The notes beneath the pieces were generated by a model, which was given only the letters and a program-made list of their open reading frames with translations, searched no databases and was not told the DNA's origin. Below are positions 1-8,491 of a DNA stretch of 64,000 nucleotides, in pieces. Source of the stretch: Azospirillum oryzae. GTDB taxonomy: Bacteria; Pseudomonadota; Alphaproteobacteria; Azospirillales; Azospirillaceae. The stretch lies in NCBI RefSeq assembly GCF_900177515.1, contig NZ_FXAK01000008.1:124001-188000 (forward strand), given 5' to 3'. The position numbers and the translations under genes are program-made. Every line of letters begins with the position of its first letter. Position 1 is the stretch's first letter.

Positions 1-161
1 GTGTGGCAGCCGAGGCAGCCGGCGGCGTTGAAGATGTAGGCGCCCCTCCGGACGGCATCGCTTACGGCGTCATCCGCCGGGGCTTCGCCGGCGGCACGCG
101 CAACGCCGCCCGCGACGGCGAGCGGCAGCAGCACGGACGCGGCGGTCAGGAGGCGCCGCAC
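1..161 (-). CDS. c-type cytochrome, N-terminal part (runs off window start)
   Basis: The gene starts at a GTG at 161, four bases after the stop of the cytochrome c' gene, and runs out of the window. The visible 53 residues are a signal peptide (VRRLL, then a Leu/Ala/Val-rich core and an AR-A cleavage region near residue 24) and the first part of a mature domain with a CLGCH haem c attachment motif, preceded by RRGAYIFNAAG. That layout (helix, then CxxCH close to the N-terminus) is typical of small class I cytochromes c, probably periplasmic. The tight spacing suggests cotranscription with the cytochrome c' gene, so the two may serve as electron-transfer partners; this is inferred from position only. 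Confidence 0.75.
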   Translation of the reverse strand, partial: MRRLLTAASVLLPLAVAGGVARAAGEAPADDAVSDAVRRGAYIFNAAGCLGCH

Positions 162-164
162 CGG

Positions 165-650
165 TCAGTTCTTCTTGACGCGGAAGTCCTCGTGGCAGCT
201 CCCGCAGGTCTTGGAGGTGGCGCCGAGCGCCTGGGCGATCTGCGCGCGGTCGCCGCTCTTCAGCGCAGCGTTCAGCTTCTCGGCCGCCGGCTGCACCGCG
301 CTCCAATCGCGCTGCGCCTCGTCCCAGTTCTTCCACAGCTCCGGCTTGGCGGCGCTGTCGGCCACGCCGACGGCGGTGCCTTCGGGGAAGATCTTCTTCG
401 GGTCCATCTTGGACACCGCCAGCACGGCTTCCGCCCCCTTGGCCGCGTCCTCGGCGGTGGCGCCCTCGTTCTTCACGAACTTGGCGACCGCGCCCATGCC
501 GCCGCCCATCTTCTTCATGGTCTGCTGCCGGTCCTTCACCTGCTCCGCCGGATCGGCGGCGCCGGCGCTCTGTGCCGACATGCCGAACAGCGCGAACATC
601 AGACCGGCGACGGATGCCGCCGCAAGGACATTGACGACCCGGTTGCTCAT
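165..650 (-). CDS. cytochrome c' (class II cytochrome c)
   Basis: A 161-residue protein with a signal peptide (residues 1-32, cleavage near SAGA-A) and a single C-terminal haem motif CGSCH around residues 151-155, ten residues from the end. The C-terminal CxxCH and helical, Lys/Ala-rich body are the hallmark of class II cytochromes (four-helix bundle, periplasmic), which bind NO or CO or carry electrons. Length fits the family (about 130 mature residues). It is divergent from the LOG gene and is followed four bases later by another c-type cytochrome gene on the same strand. The precise physiological role cannot be told from sequence. Confidence 0.9.
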   Translation of the reverse strand: MSNRVVNVLAAASVAGLMFALFGMSAQSAGAADPAEQVKDRQQTMKKMGGGMGAVAKFVKNEGATAEDAAKGAEAVLAVSKMDPKKIFPEGTAVGVADSAAKPELWKNWDEAQRDWSAVQPAAEKLNAALKSGDRAQIAQALGATSKTCGSCHEDFRVKKN

Positions 651-795
651 GTGGTCCCTCCCGATGATGCCGTGGTTCTAACGGTGCCTGTGCCGCTGTT
701 GACGCGCCGCCCTCGCCCGATATTCCATGGCATTCGCCAGATTTTTTACGGCCCCGACCCCGATGGGTGACGGTGGCGAGAAAGGTTGACCCGCG

Positions 796-1380
796 ATGAA
801 GAGCCTGTCGTCCGTCTGCGTCTATTGCGGTGCGTCCAGCCGCGTCGCCGATGTTCACAAGGAAGCCGCCCATGCGCTGGGCGACGGGCTGGCCCGCCGC
901 GGCATCCGCATGGTCTATGGCGGCGGCCGGGTCGGGCTGATGGGCATCGCCGCCGACGCCGCCATCGCCGCCGGCGGCGAGGTGGTCGGCATCATTCCGG
1001 AACACATCCAGTCGGCCGAGGTAGAGCACACCGGCCTGACCGAACTGCATGTCGTCGACAGCATGCACACCCGCAAGCGCATGATGGTGGAGCGGTCGGA
1101 CGCCTTCGTCATCCTGCCGGGCGGGCTGGGCACGCTGGACGAGGCCTTCGAGATCCTGACCTGGAAGCAGCTGCAGCTGCACGACAAGCCGATCGTCATC
1201 GCCGACGTCGACGGCTACTGGCGCCCGCTGCTCGGGCTGATCGACCACATGGTCGCCCAGGGCTTCGCCCGCATCGACCGCTCCGCCCTCTACCGCGTCG
1301 CCGACCAGATCGACGGCGTGTTCCAGGCGCTGGGCGCCATGCCCGACGCGGCGCATCCGGACCAGCCCAGGAAGATGTAG
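796..1380 (+). CDS. LOG family cytokinin riboside 5'-monophosphate phosphoribohydrolase
   Basis: 194 residues, a Rossmann-like fold of the LOG / TIGR00730 family. The diagnostic PGGLGTLDE motif is at residues 108-116 and the companion R-K-R-M-M stretch at 93-97; together they form the nucleotide monophosphate site with catalytic Arg and Glu. Family members hydrolyse N6-modified (and often unmodified) nucleoside 5'-monophosphates to free base and ribose 5-phosphate, which activates cytokinins. Start ATG at 796 follows a plausible GAAAGG ribosome site. In a plant-associated alphaproteobacterium it could release cytokinin, but a general AMP nucleosidase role is equally compatible. It stands alone, divergent from the cytochrome c' gene. 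Confidence 0.9.
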   Translation: MKSLSSVCVYCGASSRVADVHKEAAHALGDGLARRGIRMVYGGGRVGLMGIAADAAIAAGGEVVGIIPEHIQSAEVEHTGLTELHVVDSMHTRKRMMVERSDAFVILPGGLGTLDEAFEILTWKQLQLHDKPIVIADVDGYWRPLLGLIDHMVAQGFARIDRSALYRVADQIDGVFQALGAMPDAAHPDQPRKM

Positions 1381-1407
1381 GGCTTAAGCTTCAAAGCCCA
1401 GCCGCCG

Positions 1408-1437
1408 TTATCCCCAGACTTCCCAGCCTGTGGATAA
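1408..1437. promoter_or_regulatory. inverted pair of DnaA-box-like sites upstream of dnaB
   Basis: TTATCCCCA at 1408-1416 (one mismatch to the DnaA box TTATCCACA) faces a perfect box on the other strand, TGTGGATAA at 1429-1437. The pair lies 79-108 bases before the dnaB start, in the promoter region. Box identity is seen directly; control of dnaB by DnaA is inference. Confidence 0.55.
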
Positions 1438-1515
1438 CTTCTGTGCACAGCTTTTGTGGAGGGTCCCCCGCCCTTCGCCGAGCGTTCGCGTTCTGTTTCT
1501 GCTATTGTGTCCTCC

Positions 1516-3021
1516 ATGAGCAACCAGACCTCATCGCTGTTCGATCCCCGCCCGTCCTCCGCGGTCAAGCCGACGGCGGAATACCGCACGCCCCCCAACA
1601 ACGAGGAGGCGGAGCAGGCGCTGCTGGGCGCGATCCTGGTCAACAACAAGGCCTATGAGAAGGTCGGCGAGTTCCTGCGGCCGGAGCATTTCTACGACCC
1701 GGCCCACCAGCGCATCTTCGCCGCCATCACCAAGATGATCGACCGCGGCCAGATCGCGAACCCGGTCACGCTGAAGGCCCTGTTCGACAACGACCCCGAA
1801 CTGGCGGTGGAAGGCGGCAGCGCCTATCTGGCCGAGCTGGCCGCGAACGTGGTGACGGTGGTCAATGCCGGCGATTACGGCAAGACCATCCACGACCTGT
1901 TCATCCGCCGGCAGCTGATCGAGGTCGGCACCGACATGGTGAACGAGGCGTACCGCCACGACCTCGACATCACCGCGCTGGACCAGATCGGCGAGGCGGA
2001 AAAGCAGCTGTTCGACCTCGCCTCCACCGGCGACGTGCAGGGCGGCTTCGTGGCGTTCGGCGAGTCGGTCAAGCATGCCATCGCCACCGCCGAGGTGGCC
2101 TTCCGCCGCTCCAGCCACGTCACCGGCGTCACCACCGGCCTGATCGACATCGACCGCAAGCTGGGCGGCCTGCACCCGTCGGACCTGATCATCCTCGCCG
2201 GGCGCCCGTCGATGGGCAAGACGGCGCTGGCCACCAACATCGCCTTCAACGCCGCCAAGGCGCACATGCGCTCCAGCGGGCAGGAAGGCGGCGTGGTCGG
2301 CTTCTTCTCTCTCGAAATGTCGGCGGAACAGCTCGCCACCCGTATCCTCGCCGACGAGGTGCAGGTGCCCGGCGACAAGATCCGCCGCGGCGAGATCCGC
2401 GACACCGACTTCCCCAAGTTCGTCCAGGCCAGCCAGGACCTCGCCCGCTGCCCCTTCTATGTCGACGACACGCCGGCCCTGTCGGTCGCCGCGGTGCGCA
2501 CGCGCTGCCGCCGGCTGAAGCGGACCTCGGGCCTCAGCATGGTGGTGGTCGACTATCTCCAGCTGCTGCGCGGCTCGTCGTCGCGCGGGTCGGAGAACCG
2601 GGTGCAGGAAATCTCGGAGATCACCCGCGGCCTGAAGGCCATCGCCAAGGAGCTGGACGTGCCGGTGGTGGCGCTGTCGCAGCTGAGCCGCGCGGTGGAG
2701 CTGCGCGAGGACAAGCGTCCGCAGCTGGCCGACCTTCGCGAGTCGGGCTCGATCGAGCAGGACGCCGACGTCGTGATGTTCGTCTTCCGCGAACAGTATT
2801 ATCTTGAGCGCGCCGAGCCCTCGCGCCGGCCCGACGAGAGCGACGACAAGTTCAACGACCGTTACCAGCGCTGGCAGCAGCGCCTGGGCGAGGTGCACAA
2901 CACCGCCGAGGTGATCATCGCCAAGCAGCGTCATGGTCCGATCGGCACCGTCCGCCTCTACTTCGACGGCCAGTTCACCAAGTTCGGCGATCTCGACCAG
3001 CACCACCAGAGCGACGAGTGA
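1516..3021 (+). CDS. dnaB: replicative DNA helicase DnaB
   Basis: 501 residues. The N-terminal DnaB domain follows a short disordered leader and includes NNEEAEQALLGAILVN. The RecA-like C-terminal domain has Walker A GRPSMGKT at residues 229-236, a Walker B region VVVDYLQLLRG, and the typical LSQLSRAVE and DLRESGSIEQDADVV segments. DnaB hexamers unwind the fork 5'-3' and recruit DnaG primase. ATG at 1516 is chosen because the conserved protein begins there; upstream in-frame codons from 1456 look like leader. The stop overlaps the GTG start of the alanine racemase gene, so the two are translationally coupled. Confidence 0.97.
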   Translation: MSNQTSSLFDPRPSSAVKPTAEYRTPPNNEEAEQALLGAILVNNKAYEKVGEFLRPEHFYDPAHQRIFAAITKMIDRGQIANPVTLKALFDNDPELAVEGGSAYLAELAANVVTVVNAGDYGKTIHDLFIRRQLIEVGTDMVNEAYRHDLDITALDQIGEAEKQLFDLASTGDVQGGFVAFGESVKHAIATAEVAFRRSSHVTGVTTGLIDIDRKLGGLHPSDLIILAGRPSMGKTALATNIAFNAAKAHMRSSGQEGGVVGFFSLEMSAEQLATRILADEVQVPGDKIRRGEIRDTDFPKFVQASQDLARCPFYVDDTPALSVAAVRTRCRRLKRTSGLSMVVVDYLQLLRGSSSRGSENRVQEISEITRGLKAIAKELDVPVVALSQLSRAVELREDKRPQLADLRESGSIEQDADVVMFVFREQYYLERAEPSRRPDESDDKFNDRYQRWQQRLGEVHNTAEVIIAKQRHGPIGTVRLYFDGQFTKFGDLDQHHQSDE

Positions 3022-4148
3022 CCAGAGTGACGAGCGACCTGAACCCGCGCGCCGGCGCCATCCTGACCGTGGATCTCGGCACCGTCGTCGCCAACTGGAC
3101 CCAGCTGCGCGACCGCGTGGCGCCGGCGGACTGCGCCGCCGTGGTCAAGGCCGACGCCTATGGGCTGGGGGTGGCGCGCGTCGTCCCGGCGCTGGCCGCC
3201 GCCGGCTGCCGGACCTTCGTCGTCGCCCAGTTCGAGGAGGCGCTGGCCGTCCGCCGCGCGCTGGAACCGGTGGCGCCGGAGGCTCAAGTCTTCTCCCTGG
3301 GTGGGCTGCCGGCGGGGTGCGAGGGGGAGTTCATCGCCAACCGCATCCTGCCGGTGCTGAACCATCTGGGCGAGATCGCGGCGTGGCGGGCCTTCGCCCA
3401 GTCGCGCGGGGAGGTTCTGCCGGCGGTGATCCACATCGACACCGGCATGAACCGGCTGGGGCTCGGCCCCGACGAGCTGGACGCGCTTGCCGGCCATCCG
3501 GAGTGGCTGGAGGGGATCGAGGTCCGCTATTGGATGACCCACCTCGCCTGCGCCGACGAGTTCGACAGCCCGATGACCGGGGAGCAGCGCGACCGCTTCC
3601 GCGCGGCGCTGGCCCGGCTGCCGAAGGCGAAGGCCAGCTTCGCCAACTCGTCCGGCATCTTCCACGGCAAGGACCATCATTTCGACCTCGCCCGGCCGGG
3701 CTGCGCGCTCTACGGCGTCAACCCGACGCCACATCTGCCGAATCCGATGCTGGGCACGGTGCGGCTGGATGCCAAGCTGCTGCAGGTGCGCAACTGCACG
3801 GTGCCGATGACCGTCGGCTATGGCGCCGCCCACAAGGTCACCGGCCCGGCGCGGATCGCCACCATCGGCGTCGGCTATGCCGACGGCTACATGCGCTCGC
3901 TCGGCGGCAAGGGGCATGTCTTCGTCGACGGCGTCGCCGCCCCCATCGTCGGCCGTATTTCCATGGACCTGATCACCATCGACGTCACCGGCCTGCCGGA
4001 GTCGGTGGTCCATGCCGGCCGGCTGGTCGAACTGATCGGGCCGAACCGGCCGGTCGACACGGTGGCGGCGGAGGGCGGGACCATCGGCTACGAGATCCTG
4101 ACCTCTCTCGGCCGGCGCTATCACCGGGTTTATGTGGGCGGGGAGTAG
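3018..4148 (+). CDS. alr: alanine racemase
   Basis: 376 residues, fold type III PLP enzyme converting L-Ala to D-Ala for peptidoglycan. VVKADAYGLG places the PLP lysine at residue 44. The second half has VGYGAAH (the position of the catalytic tyrosine on the partner subunit) and VGYADGY, followed by a VGRISMDL segment. Length is standard. It starts at GTG 3018, overlapping the dnaB stop in a GTGA arrangement; a second in-frame GTG lies nine bases downstream. Linkage dnaB-alr is a common alphaproteobacterial arrangement. In the VGYG..H segment many homologues have a Tyr where this protein has His. Confidence 0.95.
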   Translation: MTRVTSDLNPRAGAILTVDLGTVVANWTQLRDRVAPADCAAVVKADAYGLGVARVVPALAAAGCRTFVVAQFEEALAVRRALEPVAPEAQVFSLGGLPAGCEGEFIANRILPVLNHLGEIAAWRAFAQSRGEVLPAVIHIDTGMNRLGLGPDELDALAGHPEWLEGIEVRYWMTHLACADEFDSPMTGEQRDRFRAALARLPKAKASFANSSGIFHGKDHHFDLARPGCALYGVNPTPHLPNPMLGTVRLDAKLLQVRNCTVPMTVGYGAAHKVTGPARIATIGVGYADGYMRSLGGKGHVFVDGVAAPIVGRISMDLITIDVTGLPESVVHAGRLVELIGPNRPVDTVAAEGGTIGYEILTSLGRRYHRVYVGGE

Positions 4149-4195
4149 ACGAGCGGTGGATTCTTGGCGGAGCGCAGCTTTGTCTGGCAAGATTT

Positions 4196-4331
4196 ACACG
4201 GATGTCACGGATTAGAACACGGATTACACGGATTTTTATTTTGCTTGGCGATGGGAATGCTCCGCACGACAGGGCATGACTGCACCAAGGGATATCCGTG
4301 AAATCCGTGTTCTAATCCGCGACATCCGTGT
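4196..4331. repeat. 38-bp inverted repeat built from CACGGAT units
   Basis: The left arm (4196-4233) and right arm (4294-4331) are reverse complements at 36 of 38 positions and are separated by 60 bases. Each arm contains four CACGGAT-type units (one copy reads GCGGAT) spaced 8-11 bases apart. It fills most of the 329-base gap between alr and the mlaE-like gene, where no gene is seen. The arms could form a long hairpin in RNA or be the remnant of a mobile repeat. Confidence 0.8.
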
Positions 4332-4477
4332 CATCGTTGCCCGACACAGCCGAACGCTCTCCCGGCAGCAACAGCCCATCGCCCCTCCCCTGCAAAGTCC
4401 AAGGATGACCTAGGCGCTCATCGGTGCTATGACCGCATCGCCCAAACGAGTCTCTAACCAAGGATGCGGGCCGACTG

Positions 4478-5254
4478 ATGGGTTTCCTCGCCGCTACCGG
4501 CCGGGCCTTCCTGATCTTCCTGGAAGCGACCGGACGCCTTGCCCTGTTCACCGGATCCGCTCTGTCGCACTGCGTGCGTCCGCCGCTCTATCCGCGGCAG
4601 ATCCTGCGGCAGATGATCGACATCGGCTATTACTCGCTGCCGGTGGTAGGGCTGACGGCGCTGTTCACCGGCATGGTGCTGGCCCTGCAGAGCTACAGCG
4701 GCTTCTCCCGCTTCCAGGCGGAGGGCGCCATCGCCACCGTGGTGGTGCTGTCGATCACCCGGGAGCTTGGCCCCGTGCTGGCCGGCCTGATGGTCGCGGG
4801 GCGCATCGGCGCCGCCATGGCGGCGGAGATCGGCACCATGCGGGTGACCGAGCAGATCGACGCGCTGTCCACCCTCTCGACCAACCCGCACAAGTATCTG
4901 GTGGCGCCGCGGCTGATCGCCGGCCTGACCATGGTGCCGCTGCTGGTGATCGTCGCCGACATTATCGGCGTGTTCGGCGGCTTCCTGGTCGGCGTCTACC
5001 GGCTGGACTTCAACGCCGCCAGCTACATCAACCGCACCTGGGAGTTCCTGGAACCTTTGGACGTGATCTCCGGTCTGGTGAAGGCGGCGATCTTCGGCTT
5101 CCTGATCGCGCTGATGGGCTGCTACCACGGTTACCACTCCAAGGGCGGCGCCCAGGGCGTGGGTGCGGCGACCACCAATGCGGTGGTGTCGGCCTCCATC
5201 ATGATCCTGGTGTGGAACTACCTGATCACCGGCCTCTTCTTCTCGACCAAGTGA
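4478..5254 (+). CDS. mlaE: MlaE-family lipid ABC transporter permease
   Basis: 258 residues with five to six predicted membrane segments. The family core is present: ELGPVLAGLMVAGRIGAAMAAE followed by IGTMRVTEQIDAL, then the P-R-L-I-A-G region and a C-terminal S-K-GGAQGVG...TNAVV segment. MlaE permeases work with an MlaF ATPase and an MCE-domain protein to move phospholipid between inner and outer membrane and keep outer-membrane asymmetry. The ATPase gene follows ten bases downstream; no mlaD, mlaB or mlaC is nearby, so those partners must be elsewhere. Start ATG 4478 follows an AAGGA ribosome site. Confidence 0.92.
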   Translation: MGFLAATGRAFLIFLEATGRLALFTGSALSHCVRPPLYPRQILRQMIDIGYYSLPVVGLTALFTGMVLALQSYSGFSRFQAEGAIATVVVLSITRELGPVLAGLMVAGRIGAAMAAEIGTMRVTEQIDALSTLSTNPHKYLVAPRLIAGLTMVPLLVIVADIIGVFGGFLVGVYRLDFNAASYINRTWEFLEPLDVISGLVKAAIFGFLIALMGCYHGYHSKGGAQGVGAATTNAVVSASIMILVWNYLITGLFFSTK

Positions 5255-5264
5255 GCGCCACCCT

Positions 5265-6056
5265 ATGACCGCTTCGCCCATGACCACCGTCCCCAAGATC
5301 GCGCTCAAGGGCGTTTATAAGCATTTCGGCCCGAAGAAGGTGCTGAACGGCATCGATCTGGAGGTGGCGAAGGGCGAGTCGCTGGTCGTCATCGGCGGGT
5401 CGGGCACCGGCAAGTCGGTGATGCTGAAGAGCATTCTCGGCCTGCTGACGCCGGATTCCGGCTCGATCAAGGTCGATGGCGAAGAGACAACCCGGCTGCG
5501 CTCGCGCGAGCGGGAAAAGCTGCTGCACAAGTTCGGCATGCTGTTCCAGGGCGCCGCCCTGTTCGACAGCCTGCCGGTCTGGGAAAACGTCGCCTTCGGC
5601 CTGATCCAGGGCGAGCATATGCCGCGTGCCCAGGCCAAGGAGATCGCCATCGCCAAGCTGGGCGCCGTCGGCCTCACCCCCGACGTGGCGGAACTGTCGC
5701 CGGCGGAGCTGTCGGGCGGCATGCAGAAGCGCGTCGGCCTTGCCCGCGCCATCGCCGACGAGCCGGAGATCATCTTCTTCGACGAGCCGACGACCGGCCT
5801 CGACCCGATCATGGCCGACGTCATCAACGAGCTGATCGTGCAGTGCGTGAAGGATCTGGGCGCCACCGCGGTCACCATCACCCACGACATGGCGTCCGCC
5901 CGCAAGATCGCCGACCGCGTCGCCATGATCTATCAGGGCCGCATCATCTGGACCGGCCACGCCCGCGACATCGACAATTCGGGCAACGCCTATGTCGACC
6001 AGTTCGTCCATGGCCGGGCGGACGGGCCGATCAAGATGCAGATCAAGGCGCTCTGA
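5265..6056 (+). CDS. mlaF: MlaF-type ABC transporter ATP-binding protein
   Basis: 263 residues, a complete ABC ATPase: Walker A GGSGTGKS at 44-51, signature LSGGMQKR near residue 149, Walker B IIFFDEPTTGLDP near 168, and the switch His in TITHDM. The LSGGMQKR signature and TTGLDP are typical of MlaF, which energises phospholipid trafficking with MlaE. It begins ten bases after the mlaE stop and almost certainly forms an operon with it. A second in-frame ATG lies 15 bases in; the first is used here. Confidence 0.93.
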   Translation: MTASPMTTVPKIALKGVYKHFGPKKVLNGIDLEVAKGESLVVIGGSGTGKSVMLKSILGLLTPDSGSIKVDGEETTRLRSREREKLLHKFGMLFQGAALFDSLPVWENVAFGLIQGEHMPRAQAKEIAIAKLGAVGLTPDVAELSPAELSGGMQKRVGLARAIADEPEIIFFDEPTTGLDPIMADVINELIVQCVKDLGATAVTITHDMASARKIADRVAMIYQGRIIWTGHARDIDNSGNAYVDQFVHGRADGPIKMQIKAL

Positions 6057-6101
6057 CCGGAACATCGCCGGGAGTCGCGAGTTGTCGGATGGGGGTCCTG
6101 C

Positions 6102-6824
6102 GTGACGCCCGGTCCGTTCAGCCCGTTCCCGGAGACGGCTCCAGTGAGTTTGCAGTCCGCGGCGTCCCAGACCTTCGACATCGACGAGGCGTTCCGCCGC
6201 CTGCGGATCGCCGTCGCCCCCTACCCCAAGGCGGCGATGTTCGAACTGCGCGACCGCGGCCATGCCTCCCCCTTCGAGCAGTTGGTCGCCAGCCTGATCT
6301 CCGCCCGGACGCGGGACGAGACGACGCTGGCGGTCGCCGAGCGGCTGTTCGCGGTGGCCGACACCCCCGCCGCCATGGCCGCCCTGCCGGAGGAGCGGCT
6401 GGTCGAACTGCTGCACGGCGCCACCTTCCCCGAGCCGAAGGCGCGCGACATCCACGAGCTGTCCCGCCGCATCGCCGATGAGCATGGCGGCGAAGTGCCC
6501 GACACGCCGGACGGGCTGATGCGCTTCCGCGGGGTAGGGCCGAAGATCGCGGCGCTGACGCTGGCGGTCGGCTTCGACATCCCGGCGCTGGCGGTCGACA
6601 TCCATGTCCACCGCGTCACCAACCGCTGGGGCTATGTGCAGGCGCGGACGCCGGAGAAGACGATGACGGCGCTGCTGGCGGTGCTGCCGAAGCGCTATTG
6701 GGTGGAGATCAACGAGCGGCTGGTGCCCTTCGGCAAATGGGTCTGCACCGGCGAACGGCCGCGCTGCTCCACCTGCCCGCTGCTGTCGATGTGCGCGCGG
6801 GTGGGGGTGACCGACTCACGCTGA
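6102..6824 (+). CDS. nth: endonuclease III homologue (DNA glycosylase/AP lyase)
   Basis: 240 residues of the HhH-GPD superfamily. The hairpin-helix-hairpin FRGVGPKIA carries the catalytic Lys148; the catalytic Asp166 is in ALAVDIHVHRVTNRWG. Four cysteines at 215, 222, 225 and 231 (C-X6-C-X2-C-X5-C) form the 4Fe-4S loop. The enzyme excises oxidised pyrimidines and nicks abasic sites. The GTG at 6102 gives a 25-residue N-terminal extension compared with usual Nth; a GTG at 6144 would trim 14 residues and may be the true start. Alphaproteobacteria often have a second canonical Nth, so this may be a paralogue. Confidence 0.88.
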   Translation: MTPGPFSPFPETAPVSLQSAASQTFDIDEAFRRLRIAVAPYPKAAMFELRDRGHASPFEQLVASLISARTRDETTLAVAERLFAVADTPAAMAALPEERLVELLHGATFPEPKARDIHELSRRIADEHGGEVPDTPDGLMRFRGVGPKIAALTLAVGFDIPALAVDIHVHRVTNRWGYVQARTPEKTMTALLAVLPKRYWVEINERLVPFGKWVCTGERPRCSTCPLLSMCARVGVTDSR

Positions 6825-6907
6825 CGGTCCGATTGATGCAGATCCTGGCGGGGCGCCGGAGGCTTGGCTAGAAGACGGCCGGGTTTCCGCTTTCCGAGGC
6901 TCTTGCG

Positions 6908-7138
6908 ATGATCGTTTACGCCCTGCACTGCGCCTGTGGCCATGATTTCGACCAGTGGTTCGACAATATGGCCGATTACGACGCCAAGAAGGCCGCCGGC
7001 ATCCCCTGCCCGTCCTGCGGCGGCACCGAAGTCGCCAAGGCCATCATGGCCCCGCGCGTCGGCAAGTCGCAGCCGGCGCCCGCTCCCGCCTGCGCGCCGG
7101 GCGGCTGCGGCGGGGGCGGCTGTCCGATGATGATGTGA
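6908..7138 (+). CDS. short DUF1178-like zinc-ribbon protein
   Basis: 76 residues. The N-terminal half matches DUF1178: Cys8 and Cys10 in the CAC segment, W-F-D...DYDAKKAAGIPCPSCGG with Cys34 and Cys37, then KAIMAPRVG. Two Cys pairs should bind zinc. Members of DUF1178 are usually about 150 residues; here the protein ends after a Pro/Ala linker and a glycine-cysteine tail with Cys62, Cys67, Cys72 and three terminal methionines. The tail could bind metal. Function is unknown. Start ATG 6908 follows a GAGGC site. Confidence 0.75.
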   Translation: MIVYALHCACGHDFDQWFDNMADYDAKKAAGIPCPSCGGTEVAKAIMAPRVGKSQPAPAPACAPGGCGGGGCPMMM

Positions 7139-7156
7139 GGGGTCGGGGCGTACATT

Positions 7157-7269
7157 GCCCCCTCCCTCCCCCGCTTTGCGGGAGAGGGTGAATTTGCGAT
7201 GCGGCGGCAGTCCCCTCTCCCGCGATCGGACCGGCCTTCGGCCGGCCGAGGGAGGGTTGGGGAGGGGGC
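7157..7269. repeat. REP-like paired palindrome 1
   Basis: Two GC-rich inverted segments, CCCTCCCCCGC-TTT-GCGGGAGAGGG at the left and a second set ending GAGGGAGGGTTGGGGAGGG at the right, facing each other with a short centre. It sits between the DUF1178 gene and the convergent peptidoglycan-binding gene and may act as a bidirectional transcript end. Same sequence style as the elements near 14.6, 26.8 and 43.7 kb. Confidence 0.7.
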
Positions 7270-7274
7270 GAAGC

Positions 7275-8243
7275 TCAGCGCCGCCTTGCTTCCGCCGTCA
7301 GCCGCGGACCGGGCGTCAGCTCCTCCCGGCGGCGCGGGCCGCCGAAGCTCGGCTCGATGCGGGTGTCGCGTGGGCGGTCACCTCCACCTCCTGAACCGCC
7401 GGCCGGCGCGCGGCTGAGGGGATCGACGCCCCGGCCGCTGCGCCACCATGCGAAGCCGAGGCCGCCCAAGGTCGCGGCGAGCAGCCCGGCGACACCGGCA
7501 CGCGCGGCGTTGGACTGCCAGACGGAGGGGGCCGCGCCGACCGCGACCGGTTCCTCCACCGGGGCCGGCTTGCCGTCGGGGGTGGTCGCCGAGACCGCAC
7601 CGCGCGGTGCCGCCTGTGGGACCGGCCCCTCGGACGCGCTGGCCGATGGGTTGGCCGATGGGCGCGGCGCGCTTTGGGGAGTCGGGACGGAAGGCGCGGC
7701 AGCGGACGCGGGGGCGCTCGCCGACGGGCGGGCGGCCGGAGCGGCGGCGGGCACGCTGTGGCTGGCCGAAGAAGACGAAGAGGAGGACGACACCGGGGCG
7801 CCGCCGAACTGGGCCATGCCGCCGATGCTCTCGTTGCCCGACTCGACCCGGCCGGTCGGGGCGGCGCGCGGCGTCACCTCCTTCTCGTGGCGGGTCTGGC
7901 CGACCTGGCTCTTGGACAGGCTGCCCATGGTCGGCGAGGCCTTCTTCTCGCGCTCGCTCATCATCCTGTCGATGGTGGCCTTGTCGAGGTTGCCGGTGGC
8001 GGGCAGGCCGACCGACTTCTGATAGGCGCTGAGGGCGGAGCGGGTTTCCGGGGTCATCTGGCCCTTGGCCCGGCCGCCGATGTTGAAGCCCTTTTCCTTC
8101 AGGATGGTCTGCGCCCACTGGATGTCGGCGACCGACGCCTCCGCCCTTGCCGGAGCGGGCGTTCCCACGGTCAGAGCCGACACCACCACCGCGACAGCCG
8201 CCAGCGCGGCGCCACCATGGACCCGCCGCGAAATCCCAGACAT
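7275..8243 (-). CDS. exported peptidoglycan-binding domain protein
   Basis: 322 residues. A signal peptide (residues 1-33, cleavage near ARA-E) precedes a PG_binding_1-type domain at about 36-95 (ADIQWAQTILKEKGF, then LSAYQKSVGLPATGNLDKATID). A long low-complexity region rich in Ser, Ala and Pro (about 145-240) follows, with a run of eight serines, then a single hydrophobic helix near 250-268 and a charged, Gly/Arg-rich tail. This looks like a cell-wall-binding protein anchored near its C-terminus. No catalytic domain is present. The start at 8243 has a GGAGGGAGAGG ribosome site. Confidence 0.8.
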   Translation of the reverse strand: MSGISRRVHGGAALAAVAVVVSALTVGTPAPARAEASVADIQWAQTILKEKGFNIGGRAKGQMTPETRSALSAYQKSVGLPATGNLDKATIDRMMSEREKKASPTMGSLSKSQVGQTRHEKEVTPRAAPTGRVESGNESIGGMAQFGGAPVSSSSSSSSASHSVPAAAPAARPSASAPASAAAPSVPTPQSAPRPSANPSASASEGPVPQAAPRGAVSATTPDGKPAPVEEPVAVGAAPSVWQSNAARAGVAGLLAATLGGLGFAWWRSGRGVDPLSRAPAGGSGGGGDRPRDTRIEPSFGGPRRREELTPGPRLTAEARRR

Positions 8244-8491
8244 TGCCTCTCCCTCCGTCCGTGACGCCAGACCGACTTCAGAGCCACGACACTCCCCCCG
8301 CGAATCGGGGAGTCAGGATCGTGTTACCAGATTGCGTCGCTTTTCCGGCGGCGATTTTGGTGCGTCTGCGTTGTCCGCCGCGCAGCGTTGCCGAAAAGGC
8401 GCGTTCCCGGAAATGGTGTGCGAAAATGGATCGGAAAGCCCCGGCCGTGGTAGCGTCAAATCGGGGACGAAAAAGGAGCGAGACGCACGCC

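Noticed and set aside
699..726. Promoter TTGACG-N16-TATTCC before the LOG gene
   Set aside because: The -10 matches poorly and the spacing is one base short; not listed as a feature.
70..1356. Long open frame on the minus strand over the cytochrome and LOG region
   Set aside because: It is an Arg/Ala/Gly-rich shadow of the real cytochrome c' and LOG frames; no domain and no ribosome site.
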